NCBI RefSeq assembly: GCF_000007925.1
Contig: NC_005042.1
Coordinates: forward strand, 1,488,001 to 1,552,000
Direction: 5' to 3'
DNA length: 64,000 nt
Origin: Prochlorococcus marinus subsp. marinus str. CCMP1375
GTDB taxonomy: Bacteria > Cyanobacteriota > Cyanobacteriia > PCC-6307 > Cyanobiaceae
Of the stretch, positions 57,518 through 64,000 are shown one piece after another. How positions within the stretch are numbered: the stretch's first letter is position 1; every line of letters starts with the position of its first letter. The notes under the pieces are model-generated. The model saw nothing but the letters and a program-made list of their open reading frames with translations, was not told the origin of the DNA and did not search any database. The translations under genes and the position numbers were made by a program.

Positions 57518-58117
57518 ATGACTGAATTCCAAGACCCTTTTTTAAAGTCATCTGAACCTGTCAAATTCAACGAAAAATACGTTGACAGCTCAGTTCGCCC
57601 TGGAGACATAGGAATTGTCGATCAGTGGGCTGTAACACCAGTCTCTGATCCATGCGTTGGTAATTTGTCGACACCTGTTAACAGTGGATATTTTACAAAA
57701 GCATTCCTAAATAATCTTCCCTTTTATAGGGGTGGACTTTCTCCAAATTTTCGTGGCCTAGAAGTAGGCGCGGCTTTTGGATATTTACTTTACGGTCCTT
57801 ATGCAATGACTGGGCCGTTAAGAAATACAGATTATGCTCTTACCGCTGGATTATTAGGAACCATTGGAGCAGTTCACATACTTACAGCTTTATTGGTTTT
57901 ATATAATGCCCCAGGCAAGGCACCTAATATCCAACCCTCGGACTGCACTATTAACAATCCACCAGCAGATTTATTTACGAGATCTGGCTGGGCAGATTTT
58001 ACCAGTGGATTCTGGCTAGGTGGTTGCGGTGGAGCAGTATTTGCCTGGTTACTGTGTGGCACGCTTCATCTAGATACAATAATGCCTATCGTTAGAGGAG
58101 TTTGGGCAGCTGGTTAG
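57518..58117 (+). CDS. psaL: Photosystem I subunit XI, PsaL
   Basis: 199 residues with three membrane helices; the trimerisation subunit of cyanobacterial PSI. The N-terminal part has [20 protein letters not shown], then [26 protein letters not shown], both typical. Chlorophyll-ligand histidine in AVHILTALL. Follows psaI by 45 bp and is followed by a long terminator. Confidence 0.98.
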   Translation: MTEFQDPFLKSSEPVKFNEKYVDSSVRPGDIGIVDQWAVTPVSDPCVGNLSTPVNSGYFTKAFLNNLPFYRGGLSPNFRGLEVGAAFGYLLYGPYAMTGPLRNTDYALTAGLLGTIGAVHILTALLVLYNAPGKAPNIQPSDCTINNPPADLFTRSGWADFTSGFWLGGCGGAVFAWLLCGTLHLDTIMPIVRGVWAAG

Positions 58118-58130
58118 TATCATTAATTGT

Positions 58131-58189
58131 TGATCGAAAAAATTGCCCGAGAAGGTTTAAACACTTTCTCGGGCAATTTTTTTCGATCA
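58131..58189 (+). terminator. psaL terminator, long near-perfect inverted repeat
   Basis: From TGATCGA (58131-58137) to TCGATCA (58183-58189) the two arms are complementary over about 26 bp with a one-base bulge in the A/T runs and one G-T pair. The GC-rich centre TTGCCCGAGAA/TTCTCGGGCAA is flanked by A6 and T7 runs, so it can work as an intrinsic terminator in either direction. It lies 13 bp after the psaL stop. Confidence 0.9.
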
Positions 58190-58213
58190 GCTACAACTTT
58201 GAATATCCTTTAA

Positions 58214-58354
58214 ATGATTTTAATTGAAAAGCATAAACAATTCATTTCTTGGTATCAAAAAAAGCTTGGCCTAAGTGATTACGGTTTGCTATGGCTAGTT
58301 TTTTTTAAAGGAGTAATAGTTACTCTAATTATTCAAAAATTGCTAATAAATTAG
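58214..58354 (+). CDS. Small membrane protein, 46 residues
   Basis: ATG at 58214, stop TAG at 58352-58354; begins MILIEKHKQFISWYQKKLGL. The first 25 residues are polar and basic-aromatic, the last 20 form one membrane helix (LLWLVFFKGVIVTLIIQKLL). The composition looks like a real protein and I recall similar short proteins in picocyanobacteria. It sits downstream of the psaL terminator, upstream of tRNA-Ser on the other strand. Function unknown. Confidence 0.65.
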   Translation: MILIEKHKQFISWYQKKLGLSDYGLLWLVFFKGVIVTLIIQKLLIN

Positions 58355-58388
58355 TTCAAGAACATGATCTTTCTATCAATTTATTAGA

Positions 58389-58416
58389 TCAACTCAACGA
58401 ATATTTGTTGAGTTGA
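58389..58416 (-). terminator. Hairpin after tRNA-Ser
   Basis: TCAACTCAAC (58389-58398) pairs with GTTGAGTTGA (58407-58416) around an 8-nt loop. Positioned 8 bp beyond the 3' end of tRNA-Ser on the minus strand and 34 bp after the small membrane gene on the plus strand. No strong T run follows, so it may be a processing or weak termination signal. Confidence 0.5.
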
Positions 58417-58423
58417 CATAGAG

Positions 58424-58512
58424 CGGAGAGGGAGGGATTCGAACCCTCGACAGGAGTTGCCTCCTGTAACTCCTTAGCAGGGAGCCGCTTTCAACCACTC
58501 AGCCACCTCTCC
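58424..58512 (-). tRNA. tRNA-Ser (anticodon GCU)
   Basis: An 89-nt class II tRNA on the minus strand. Acceptor GGAGAGG pairs with CCTCTCC, discriminator G, T arm GAGGG-TTCGAAT-CCCTC, anticodon loop CTGCTAA with GCT, and a long variable arm. No encoded CCA. Reads AGC/AGU serine codons. Confidence 0.96.
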
Positions 58513-58580
58513 AGCAATATCAATACCTTATCAAGCCAAGATTCATAAATAAAGAAATCATGCTGATTCCTTCAGAAATA

Positions 58581-59741
58581 TCAAATTACCACTCTGGGCA
58601 GCCGGTATTTAAAACTACACAAAATCTCCCAAGGAATAGATCCACTTATTTCGCTCCAATCATATGGTGTTATCGCTGAATCTCCATCAACCCCAAGTAG
58701 AGTAACAACTGATCCTATTTGTATTTGAGGACTTTCAGTGATATCTATAACAAGTTGATCCATCGTTATTGAACCCACTTGTGGATAAAACTTTCCATCA
58801 ATTAATACAGACATTTTCCCAGATAACGCACGACTTATACCATCAGCATATCCAATTCCCACAACTGCAAGTCTACTAGGGCGCTGCGTTATAAAAGTAT
58901 GGCCATAACTAACTCCTGTGTCAGAAGGAACATCTCTCAAAAGAGTAACTTTTGCTCTAACAGCCAAAGCAGGCTGCAAAGAGAAATTATTCCTTAAATC
59001 TTTTAAAGGGCTATAACCATACAAAGCCAAGCCAACTCGAACCATATCAAAATGTAGTCCTTTGTCTCTAAGAGTTCCTGCTGAATTAGCTAGATGCCTG
59101 TAAAGAGGCTTTCCTCTTGGCATCACGCTTGACAAAAGTGTTTCAAATTTTTCTTTCTGTTTGCTAGTAAATGAATTTGCTTGACCATTTGCTTCTACAT
59201 CAGCCAAAGCAAGATGACTATAAATTCCTCGAAGAGAAAGATTTTTAAGGTTGTCAACAAGTTGAATCAGCTCTGAGGCAAGCCTTAAATCGCATCCCAG
59301 CCTTGTCATGCCTGTATCAACTTTTATATGGACACAAAACTCTTTGTCGTGAGATTCAGCAATTTGATTGCACAATAAGGCCTCTCTAGCACTGCTTAAT
59401 GTGGGCATTAAATCCCAATGAATGCAAGCATCTAAATCTTCGGGATTAATTAAATTGCCAAGAACAAGTATCGGACAAACAATCCCTGCCTTTCTTAGCT
59501 CCAATGCTTCCTGCAATGTTGCCACTCCTAAATTAGTAGCACCACCAGCCAAAGCAGCTTCGGCAACAGTTTCAGAACCATGCCCATAACCATCTGCTTT
59601 AACAACTGCCATCAACAAGCACTGTTCATCTAATAAACTTCTAATGGCAAGAGTATTTGCCTTTATTGCATCTGGGGACACCTCTACCCAAGCTCTCTGG
59701 CGTGGATCAATTTTATTTAAAGGCATAGAAGTGGTAGCCAA
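58581..59741 (-). CDS. alr: Alanine racemase
   Basis: PLP enzyme producing D-alanine for peptidoglycan; 386 residues. The PLP lysine is K48 in AVVKADGYGHG, and the second catalytic residue is the tyrosine near 278 in VSYGHTF. A TIM barrel and C-terminal beta domain with VGIGYADG and SITMDQLVID are present. Divergent from the HNH gene with 59 bp between starts. Confidence 0.97.
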   Translation of the reverse strand: MATTSMPLNKIDPRQRAWVEVSPDAIKANTLAIRSLLDEQCLLMAVVKADGYGHGSETVAEAALAGGATNLGVATLQEALELRKAGIVCPILVLGNLINPEDLDACIHWDLMPTLSSAREALLCNQIAESHDKEFCVHIKVDTGMTRLGCDLRLASELIQLVDNLKNLSLRGIYSHLALADVEANGQANSFTSKQKEKFETLLSSVMPRGKPLYRHLANSAGTLRDKGLHFDMVRVGLALYGYSPLKDLRNNFSLQPALAVRAKVTLLRDVPSDTGVSYGHTFITQRPSRLAVVGIGYADGISRALSGKMSVLIDGKFYPQVGSITMDQLVIDITESPQIQIGSVVTLLGVDGDSAITPYDWSEISGSIPWEILCSFKYRLPRVVI

Positions 59742-59800
59742 GATAAAAGCAACTTTCCTTCAATACAAGTATGATGATTCAAAATTAACCAGCTGGCAGA

Positions 59801-60313
59801 ATGAGCCAGGTTCTAGTATTAAATGCATCTTATGAGCCTCTGAACATCACCACTTGGCGGAGGGCTACAGTGCTGATGATGAAAGGGAAGGCTGAAAGTT
59901 TAGAAGAAGATTCAAACCATCCCATTAGAAATAATATAAATCTGCCAACTGTTATAAGACTGCGATATTTCATTAAAATTCCATATAGAGAAGTTGCGCT
60001 TAATAGGAAGAATCTCATTCAAAGAGACAATTATTGCTGCCAATATTGTGGATATGCTGGAGAAAAATTATCAATTGACCATGTTCTTCCTAGAAGCAGA
60101 GGAGGCAAAGATTCATGGGAAAACGTTACTACAGCATGCCTGTCATGCAACATAAAAAAAGGTGATCAAACGCCTAAAGAGGCAAACATGCCATTAAAAA
60201 GACAGCCTCATAAGCCATTTGGGACACTATCATTTGAAGCAACTAAACAAATCGACTCGGGACTGTATAAAGAGTGGAGTAAATACGTAATAGGATGGAG
60301 GAATACAACGTAA
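59801..60313 (+). CDS. HNH endonuclease-domain protein
   Basis: 170 residues. An N-terminal part (VLVLNASYEPLNITTWRRA) typical of a family of cyanobacterial/actinobacterial HNH proteins precedes the HNH motif: CQYCG, then LSIDHVLPRSRGG with the catalytic histidine, N in WENVTTAC, and CLSC. Two CxxC pairs should bind structural zinc. The biological target is unknown; there is no methylase or toxin partner nearby, so a restriction or mobile role is not supported. Convergent with prfA, 3 bp between stops. Confidence 0.9.
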   Translation: MSQVLVLNASYEPLNITTWRRATVLMMKGKAESLEEDSNHPIRNNINLPTVIRLRYFIKIPYREVALNRKNLIQRDNYCCQYCGYAGEKLSIDHVLPRSRGGKDSWENVTTACLSCNIKKGDQTPKEANMPLKRQPHKPFGTLSFEATKQIDSGLYKEWSKYVIGWRNTT

Positions 60314-60316
60314 AAA

Positions 60317-61414
60317 TTACTCTTCTGATTGATTGCCCAACTTTTCCATTTTCAATCTTTGTTCTTCGGCAATACAAGCACCTATCAAATCATCCAATTC
60401 CCCTTCTAGCACTGTCTCTAATGGAAAATTTACACCTAAGCGATGATCAGTAGTACGATTGTCCTTGTAATTGTATGTACGAATTTTTTCACTCCTATCA
60501 CCAGTTCCGACTTGGGCTAATCTTGCAGAACGCTCTTTAGCATTAGCCTCTTCAATTTCCCTCTCTAATAATTTAGCTCTAAGTATCTCCAAGGCTCTTT
60601 CTCTATTTTGCAATTGAGAACGTTCCTGTGTACAGAAAACTCTTATCCCTGTTGGCTTATGCAGTAAATCAACAGCTGTCTCTACTTTATTTACGTTCTG
60701 TCCACCAGCTCCTCCAGATCTAGCAGTACTTATTTCTAAATCAGTTGGTTCTAATTTAACTTCTACTGGATCTGCCTCGGGCATTACTGCCACTGTTGCA
60801 GTAGAAGTATGAACTCTCCCTTGTGATTCTGTAGCAGGAACTCTCTGCACCCTATGCACACCAGCTTCGAATTTAAGTTGGCTAAAGACTGCTTTCCCTT
60901 TGACAGAGATAATCAATTCACGAAACCCACCCAAGTCAGCCTCAGTTGCACTCATAGCCTTTACGACCCAACCTACTTTGAGACCATATCTCTCATACAT
61001 TCTTGCCAAATCACCTGCCCAAATACAGGCTTCATCCCCTCCAGCACCAGCTCTAATCTCAAGCATTACACTTCTTTCATCTCTTGGGTCTTTAGGCAAA
61101 AGGGCTAAAGTCAATCGATTAACTAAATCTTTCTCAAGCTCTTCCAATCTGATTAACTCTTCTTGGGCTAATGCCTCCATCTCTTTATCTGATTTACTTT
61201 GACGAAGTAACTCTTTTGCTTCTTTGTACTCCAAATCTATCGCTTGAAGTTCTTTATAATCTAAAACCAAAGGCTCTAATCTTGCTCTCTCTCTGGCAAT
61301 TGTTTCTAGTTTTTTTGGGTCTGATGCAACATCAGGATCGGCTAATTGCAATTCCAAGTTGTTAAAAGTTGCACTTGCTGTCTCTAATCTTGCTTTCAAG
61401 GTTGAAGTGTCCAT
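60317..61414 (-). CDS. prfA: Peptide chain release factor 1
   Basis: Recognises UAA and UAG and releases the nascent chain. 365 residues. The GGQ motif is at about 234-236 ([16 protein letters not shown]), the stop-reading loop includes the PAT (VPATES) motif of RF1, and the N-terminal helical domain ends near 100. Last gene of the ribosomal cluster rplQ-truA-rplM-rpsI-rpmE-prfA, 35 bp after rpmE. Confidence 0.97.
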   Translation of the reverse strand: MDTSTLKARLETASATFNNLELQLADPDVASDPKKLETIARERARLEPLVLDYKELQAIDLEYKEAKELLRQSKSDKEMEALAQEELIRLEELEKDLVNRLTLALLPKDPRDERSVMLEIRAGAGGDEACIWAGDLARMYERYGLKVGWVVKAMSATEADLGGFRELIISVKGKAVFSQLKFEAGVHRVQRVPATESQGRVHTSTATVAVMPEADPVEVKLEPTDLEISTARSGGAGGQNVNKVETAVDLLHKPTGIRVFCTQERSQLQNRERALEILRAKLLEREIEEANAKERSARLAQVGTGDRSEKIRTYNYKDNRTTDHRLGVNFPLETVLEGELDDLIGACIAEEQRLKMEKLGNQSEE

Positions 61415-61449
61415 ACCACATCAACTCAAAATGTTTGTAAATAAATTAA

Positions 61450-61734
61450 TTAGGACCCCTTTGATGATGAATCCTCAGAAGTTTCTTTTTTAGATGACTT
61501 TGTATTCTTAGTGCTATCTTCATCGGGATTAGCCATGCCATATTTACGCATAAAGCGATCCACCCTACCTTCAGTATCAAGAATTTTTTGAGTGCCGGTA
61601 AAGAATGGATGATTTCCACTCCAAACATCAACATGAATCTCAGGTTGAGTCGAGCCAGTAGTCATAACGACCTCTCCATTGCAAATAACCTTTGCATCTG
61701 GATACCAATTAGGGTGTATATCTTTTTTGGGCAT
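61450..61734 (-). CDS. rpmE: 50S ribosomal protein L31
   Basis: 94 residues beginning MPKKDIHPNWYPDAKVICNG. It has one cysteine only, so it is the zinc-free (C-minus) form, and VDVWSGNHPFFTGTQKILDTEGRV is the L31 signature. The last 25 residues are a Ser/Lys/Glu-rich tail longer than in many bacteria. Lies 43 bp after rpsI. Confidence 0.96.
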   Translation of the reverse strand: MPKKDIHPNWYPDAKVICNGEVVMTTGSTQPEIHVDVWSGNHPFFTGTQKILDTEGRVDRFMRKYGMANPDEDSTKNTKSSKKETSEDSSSKGS

Positions 61735-61777
61735 TACTAAAAATAGTGTGAGAGTACAGGGGATGAAAAAGAAGTTT

Positions 61778-62188
61778 TTAGCGTTTAGAGAACTGAGGTG
61801 CTTTACGCGCTTTCTTTAATCCATATTTACGCCTTTCTTTAGCCCTAGGGTCTCTACTAAGATGACCCTCTGTTTTTAAAGGTTTGCGATTATCTACAGA
61901 TAGTTCACATAAAGCCCTAGCAGCTCCTTGCTTAATTGCATCAGACTGCCCAGTAAGACCGCCACCATAGACGTTGACTAAAACATCATATGCTTCTCCT
62001 AATCCAAGTGTATGCAATGGGGCTTTTACAGCAGAAAGATATGCAGGATTAAAATTCAAATAATGATCTCCTGGTCGTCCGTTAATTGTGATTTTTCCAG
62101 TGCCTGGAATTAATCTGACTCGAGCTACAGAAGTTTTTCGTCGGCCAGTGCCCCAATAGACAACAGCATTCTTGGAAGAACTATTCAT
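61778..62188 (-). CDS. rpsI: 30S ribosomal protein S9
   Basis: 136 residues. [19 protein letters not shown] near the N terminus and the C-terminal tail [12 protein letters not shown], which reaches the P-site tRNA, are diagnostic. Its start overlaps the rplM stop by four bases (ATGA), indicating coupled translation. Confidence 0.98.
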   Translation of the reverse strand: MNSSSKNAVVYWGTGRRKTSVARVRLIPGTGKITINGRPGDHYLNFNPAYLSAVKAPLHTLGLGEAYDVLVNVYGGGLTGQSDAIKQGAARALCELSVDNRKPLKTEGHLSRDPRAKERRKYGLKKARKAPQFSKR

Positions 62189-62637
62189 TTAACTAATTCG
62201 TTGGTAGTAATACTAAGAACCTGAGGGTTTTGAGCCGAATGAGGATGCTCAGAGCCCTTATAAACCTTCAACTTTCTAAAAAGTTGTCTGCCAAGAGCAT
62301 TGTGTGGAAGCATTCCTTTAATAGCTTTTTCAACAATTCTTTCAGGAATTCTTTCTTGAAGTGAATTAAAAGTTTCTACTTTCATTCCTCCAGGACGTCC
62401 TGAATGCCGGCGATAAAGCTTTTGCATTCCCTTTTTACCAGTAACCTTAATTTTTTCAGCATTGACAATGATGACAAAATCCCCTGTATCTAAATGAGGA
62501 GTAAAGCTAGGTTTGTTCTTTCCTCGAAGAACAGAAGCCACCTCAGTAGCCAGTCTTCCAAGCGTCTGATTTTCGGCATCTACGAGATACCACTGACGAT
62601 TGATTGAGTCGATGGAGGGAGTAATAGTCTTGTTCAT
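62185..62637 (-). CDS. rplM: 50S ribosomal protein L13
   Basis: 150 residues, starting [21 protein letters not shown]13 binds 23S rRNA early in 50S assembly. Typical segments are [30 protein letters not shown] and [19 protein letters not shown]. It heads the rplM-rpsI pair after a 155-bp gap containing three hairpins. Confidence 0.98.
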   Translation of the reverse strand: MNKTITPSIDSINRQWYLVDAENQTLGRLATEVASVLRGKNKPSFTPHLDTGDFVIIVNAEKIKVTGKKGMQKLYRRHSGRPGGMKVETFNSLQERIPERIVEKAIKGMLPHNALGRQLFRKLKVYKGSEHPHSAQNPQVLSITTNELVK

Positions 62638-62640
62638 CTC

Positions 62641-62705
62641 TCCGGCATGCCGGGTTTAATTATGCCACTGTTTTGAACAGGGCCTGGTCTATGAGAGTAA
62701 GACCA
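62641..62705 (-). promoter_or_regulatory. rplM leader with three hairpins
   Basis: In the gap between truA and rplM, three stems are seen: TGGTCT/AGACCA (62685-62690 with 62700-62705), CTGTT/AACAG (62668-62672 with 62676-62680), and CCGG-CATG-CCGG (62642-62653) only four bases before the rplM ATG. Leaders binding L13 are known in other bacterial groups; whether this one is such a leader is inference. Confidence 0.4.
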
Positions 62706-62792
62706 AACCAATGATCTATAGCTCAAATAAATATTTTACACTTTTAAGGAAGCTTTTAGAAAAAAATTCAGAAAGTCCTTTTAAAGAAGAAT

Positions 62793-63674
62793 CTAAATAA
62801 TTCTTTCTGGAGGATCATTCGTAAGTAATAAAAAACCTGGAAAACTGTCAAAAACAATATTTTCACGAAAAATAGATTCCTTATATCCTGCGCGAATAAA
62901 ACAAAGACCACGTGCAGGTGCAGCCTCTTTAACTTCGGATCTCAGTTTTAATTTCCATCTTGTTTCGAAATCATTAATAGAAAGCCTATGTTCTCCTATT
63001 GATACAAGTTGCCCTACGAGTAATCTGACCATCCCATACAAAAAACCACTTGCTTGGATATCAAAAACTAATAAATCTCCATGCCTTACAAGCTTAACCT
63101 CTTGAATTGTTGTAAAAGCATGGGTGCGATTACTTCCACTTCGCTGAAAAGCAGAAAAATCATGCATTCCAATAAGTCCTTTTGCAGCTTCTTCCATTAA
63201 TTCTTCATCAAGTTGATATTGGTATTTATGCCAAGTCCAAGGGTTTAAAAAGAGGTTTGGAGTACATCCGTTATAAATGATATAGCGATATCTTCTATAT
63301 ACAGCTGAATGACAAGCATGCCAATCAAGAGATTGCTCAACAGAATCACGAACTCTAATTGCTTCTGGCAATCTCCCATTTAAAGCAGAAGGCCACCTAT
63401 GAACAGGAATTGGGCCAAAACTATCAAAATGTACTACTTGCCCAGCAGCATGAACCCCAGCATCAGTTCTACCAGCTGCAACAACTTTTGCTGGTTTAGA
63501 AGAATCTAATGAGAAAATGGCGTCTTCAAGAATTGCCTGAATAGTGTGTCCAACTTTCTGACGTTGCCATCCAGAAAAATTTGAACCTTGATATTGAATT
63601 GATAATGCAATTCGTTTGATTTTCGATTCTTTGTTGCAGTCAAAACCTTTTGTAGTTGCCATTTCATTAAGCAA
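62793..63674 (-). CDS. truA: tRNA pseudouridine synthase A
   Basis: Forms pseudouridine at positions 38-40 in the anticodon arm. 293 residues with catalytic D71 in [15 protein letters not shown], and [29 protein letters not shown] also typical. The ATG used gives [10 protein letters not shown]; an in-frame ATG four codons in is an equally possible start. Lies 12 bp after rplQ, in the ribosomal cluster. Confidence 0.96.
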
Positions 63675-63686
63675 CTTTCCAATTAT

Positions 63687-64000
63687 TCAAACAAGTTCAA
63701 TAATTGCCATTTCAGCATTATCCCCTCGTCTAGGAACAGTTCTAACTATGCGAGTATATCCACCTTGTCTGTCACCATAACGTTCTTGAGCTTTTTCAAA
63801 AAGAGAATGAACCAGTTTTTTATCATAGATATATCCAATCGCCCTTCTTCTTGCAGCAAGACTTCCATCCTTTGCAAGACCAATCATTCTTTCAACTTCA
63901 TCTCTTAGGGCTTTAGCCCTTGTTTTCGTTGTTGTAACCCTGCCTTCACGTATCAACTGTGTAGTTAAACCGCGTAATAAAGCTTTTCTCTGATCTGCTG
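63687..64000 (-). CDS. rplQ: 50S ribosomal protein L17, 5' end outside window
   Basis: The frame is open to the window edge. The product reads [20 protein letters not shown] at its visible N-terminal end, which is the L17 pattern, so the true start lies beyond 64000; an internal ATG at 63956 is not the start. [20 protein letters not shown] is the family C terminus. L17 lies at the peptide exit side of the large subunit. The neighbour upstream is expected to be rpoA. Confidence 0.96.
   Translation of the reverse strand, partial: ADQRKALLRGLTTQLIREGRVTTTKTRAKALRDEVERMIGLAKDGSLAARRRAIGYIYDKKLVHSLFEKAQERYGDRQGGYTRIVRTVPRRGDNAEMAIIELV

Noticed and set aside
59801-60313. HNH protein as part of a mobile element, intron or restriction system
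   Set aside because: No methylase, intron boundary, terminal repeats or recombinase nearby; the protein is of a widespread chromosomal type and its neighbours are core genes.
63687-63956. Complete 89-residue rplQ starting at ATG 63956
   Set aside because: Upstream codons in the same frame continue typical L17 sequence to the window edge, so the gene is simply cut by the window.

Overview
The window is chromosomal DNA of a marine picocyanobacterium, almost certainly Prochlorococcus, probably one of the moderately AT-rich, low-light types; the strain-level guess is inference. The evidence is the cyanobacterial split of RNA polymerase beta-prime into rpoC1 and rpoC2, photosystem I genes (psaA, psaB, psaI, psaL), a single-helix high-light-inducible protein, ferredoxin-dependent glutamate synthase (glsF), LL-diaminopimelate aminotransferase, an RNase E ending in the cyanobacterial arginine-rich tail, AT-rich and tightly packed genes, and frequent TTG starts. 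I see no insertion sequence, prophage, CRISPR array, restriction system or rRNA.

Layout. 1-2 kb: the 5' part of a sodium/solute symporter, rlmN and a 50-residue Hli. 2-12.9 kb (minus): rpsT, tatD, rpoB, rpoC1, rpoC2. 13-16.2 kb: hisD facing rpiA and an HtrA protease. 16.3-22.1 kb (plus): rimP-nusA-ylxR-infB behind a leader with two mutually exclusive RNA folds. 22.1-23.9 kb: a small membrane protein, tRNA-Thr(CGU), then about 1.4 kb with no recognisable conserved gene but with a candidate structured RNA and a doubtful ORF; this is the only clearly accessory-looking part. 23.9-30.7 kb: two large radical-SAM proteins flanking CPBP protease, clpS and dapL. 31-36.4 kb: rne-rnhB, a DUF1997 protein, pheA, a quinone/tocopherol methyltransferase and a LON-domain protein. 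36.4-41.3 kb (minus): rpsL-rpsG-fusA-tuf-rpsJ. 41.4-49.1 kb: glsF, a YCII protein, lipA and a CbiG-CobJ fusion. 49.4-54.1 kb: psaAB. 54.1-58.4 kb: a beta-lactamase-like protein divergent from an NlpC/P60 hydrolase, a glycosyltransferase, a HEAT-like protein, psaI, psaL and a 46-residue membrane protein. 58.4-64 kb: tRNA-Ser(GCU), alr, an HNH protein and the ribosomal cluster rplQ-truA-rplM-rpsI-rpmE-prfA.

Most of the window is core housekeeping: transcription (RNAP, NusA), translation (ribosomal proteins, EF-Tu, EF-G, IF2, RF1), RNA turnover (RNase E, RNase HII), photosystem I, and N/C anabolism. The less expected signals are the structured region downstream of tRNA-Thr, a CPBP protease whose reading frame runs 86 codons upstream of any standard start codon, a switch-like rimP leader, and structured leaders before rplM, rpsL, rne and psaA. 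These are predictions read by eye from complementarity; no folding energies or database searches were available.
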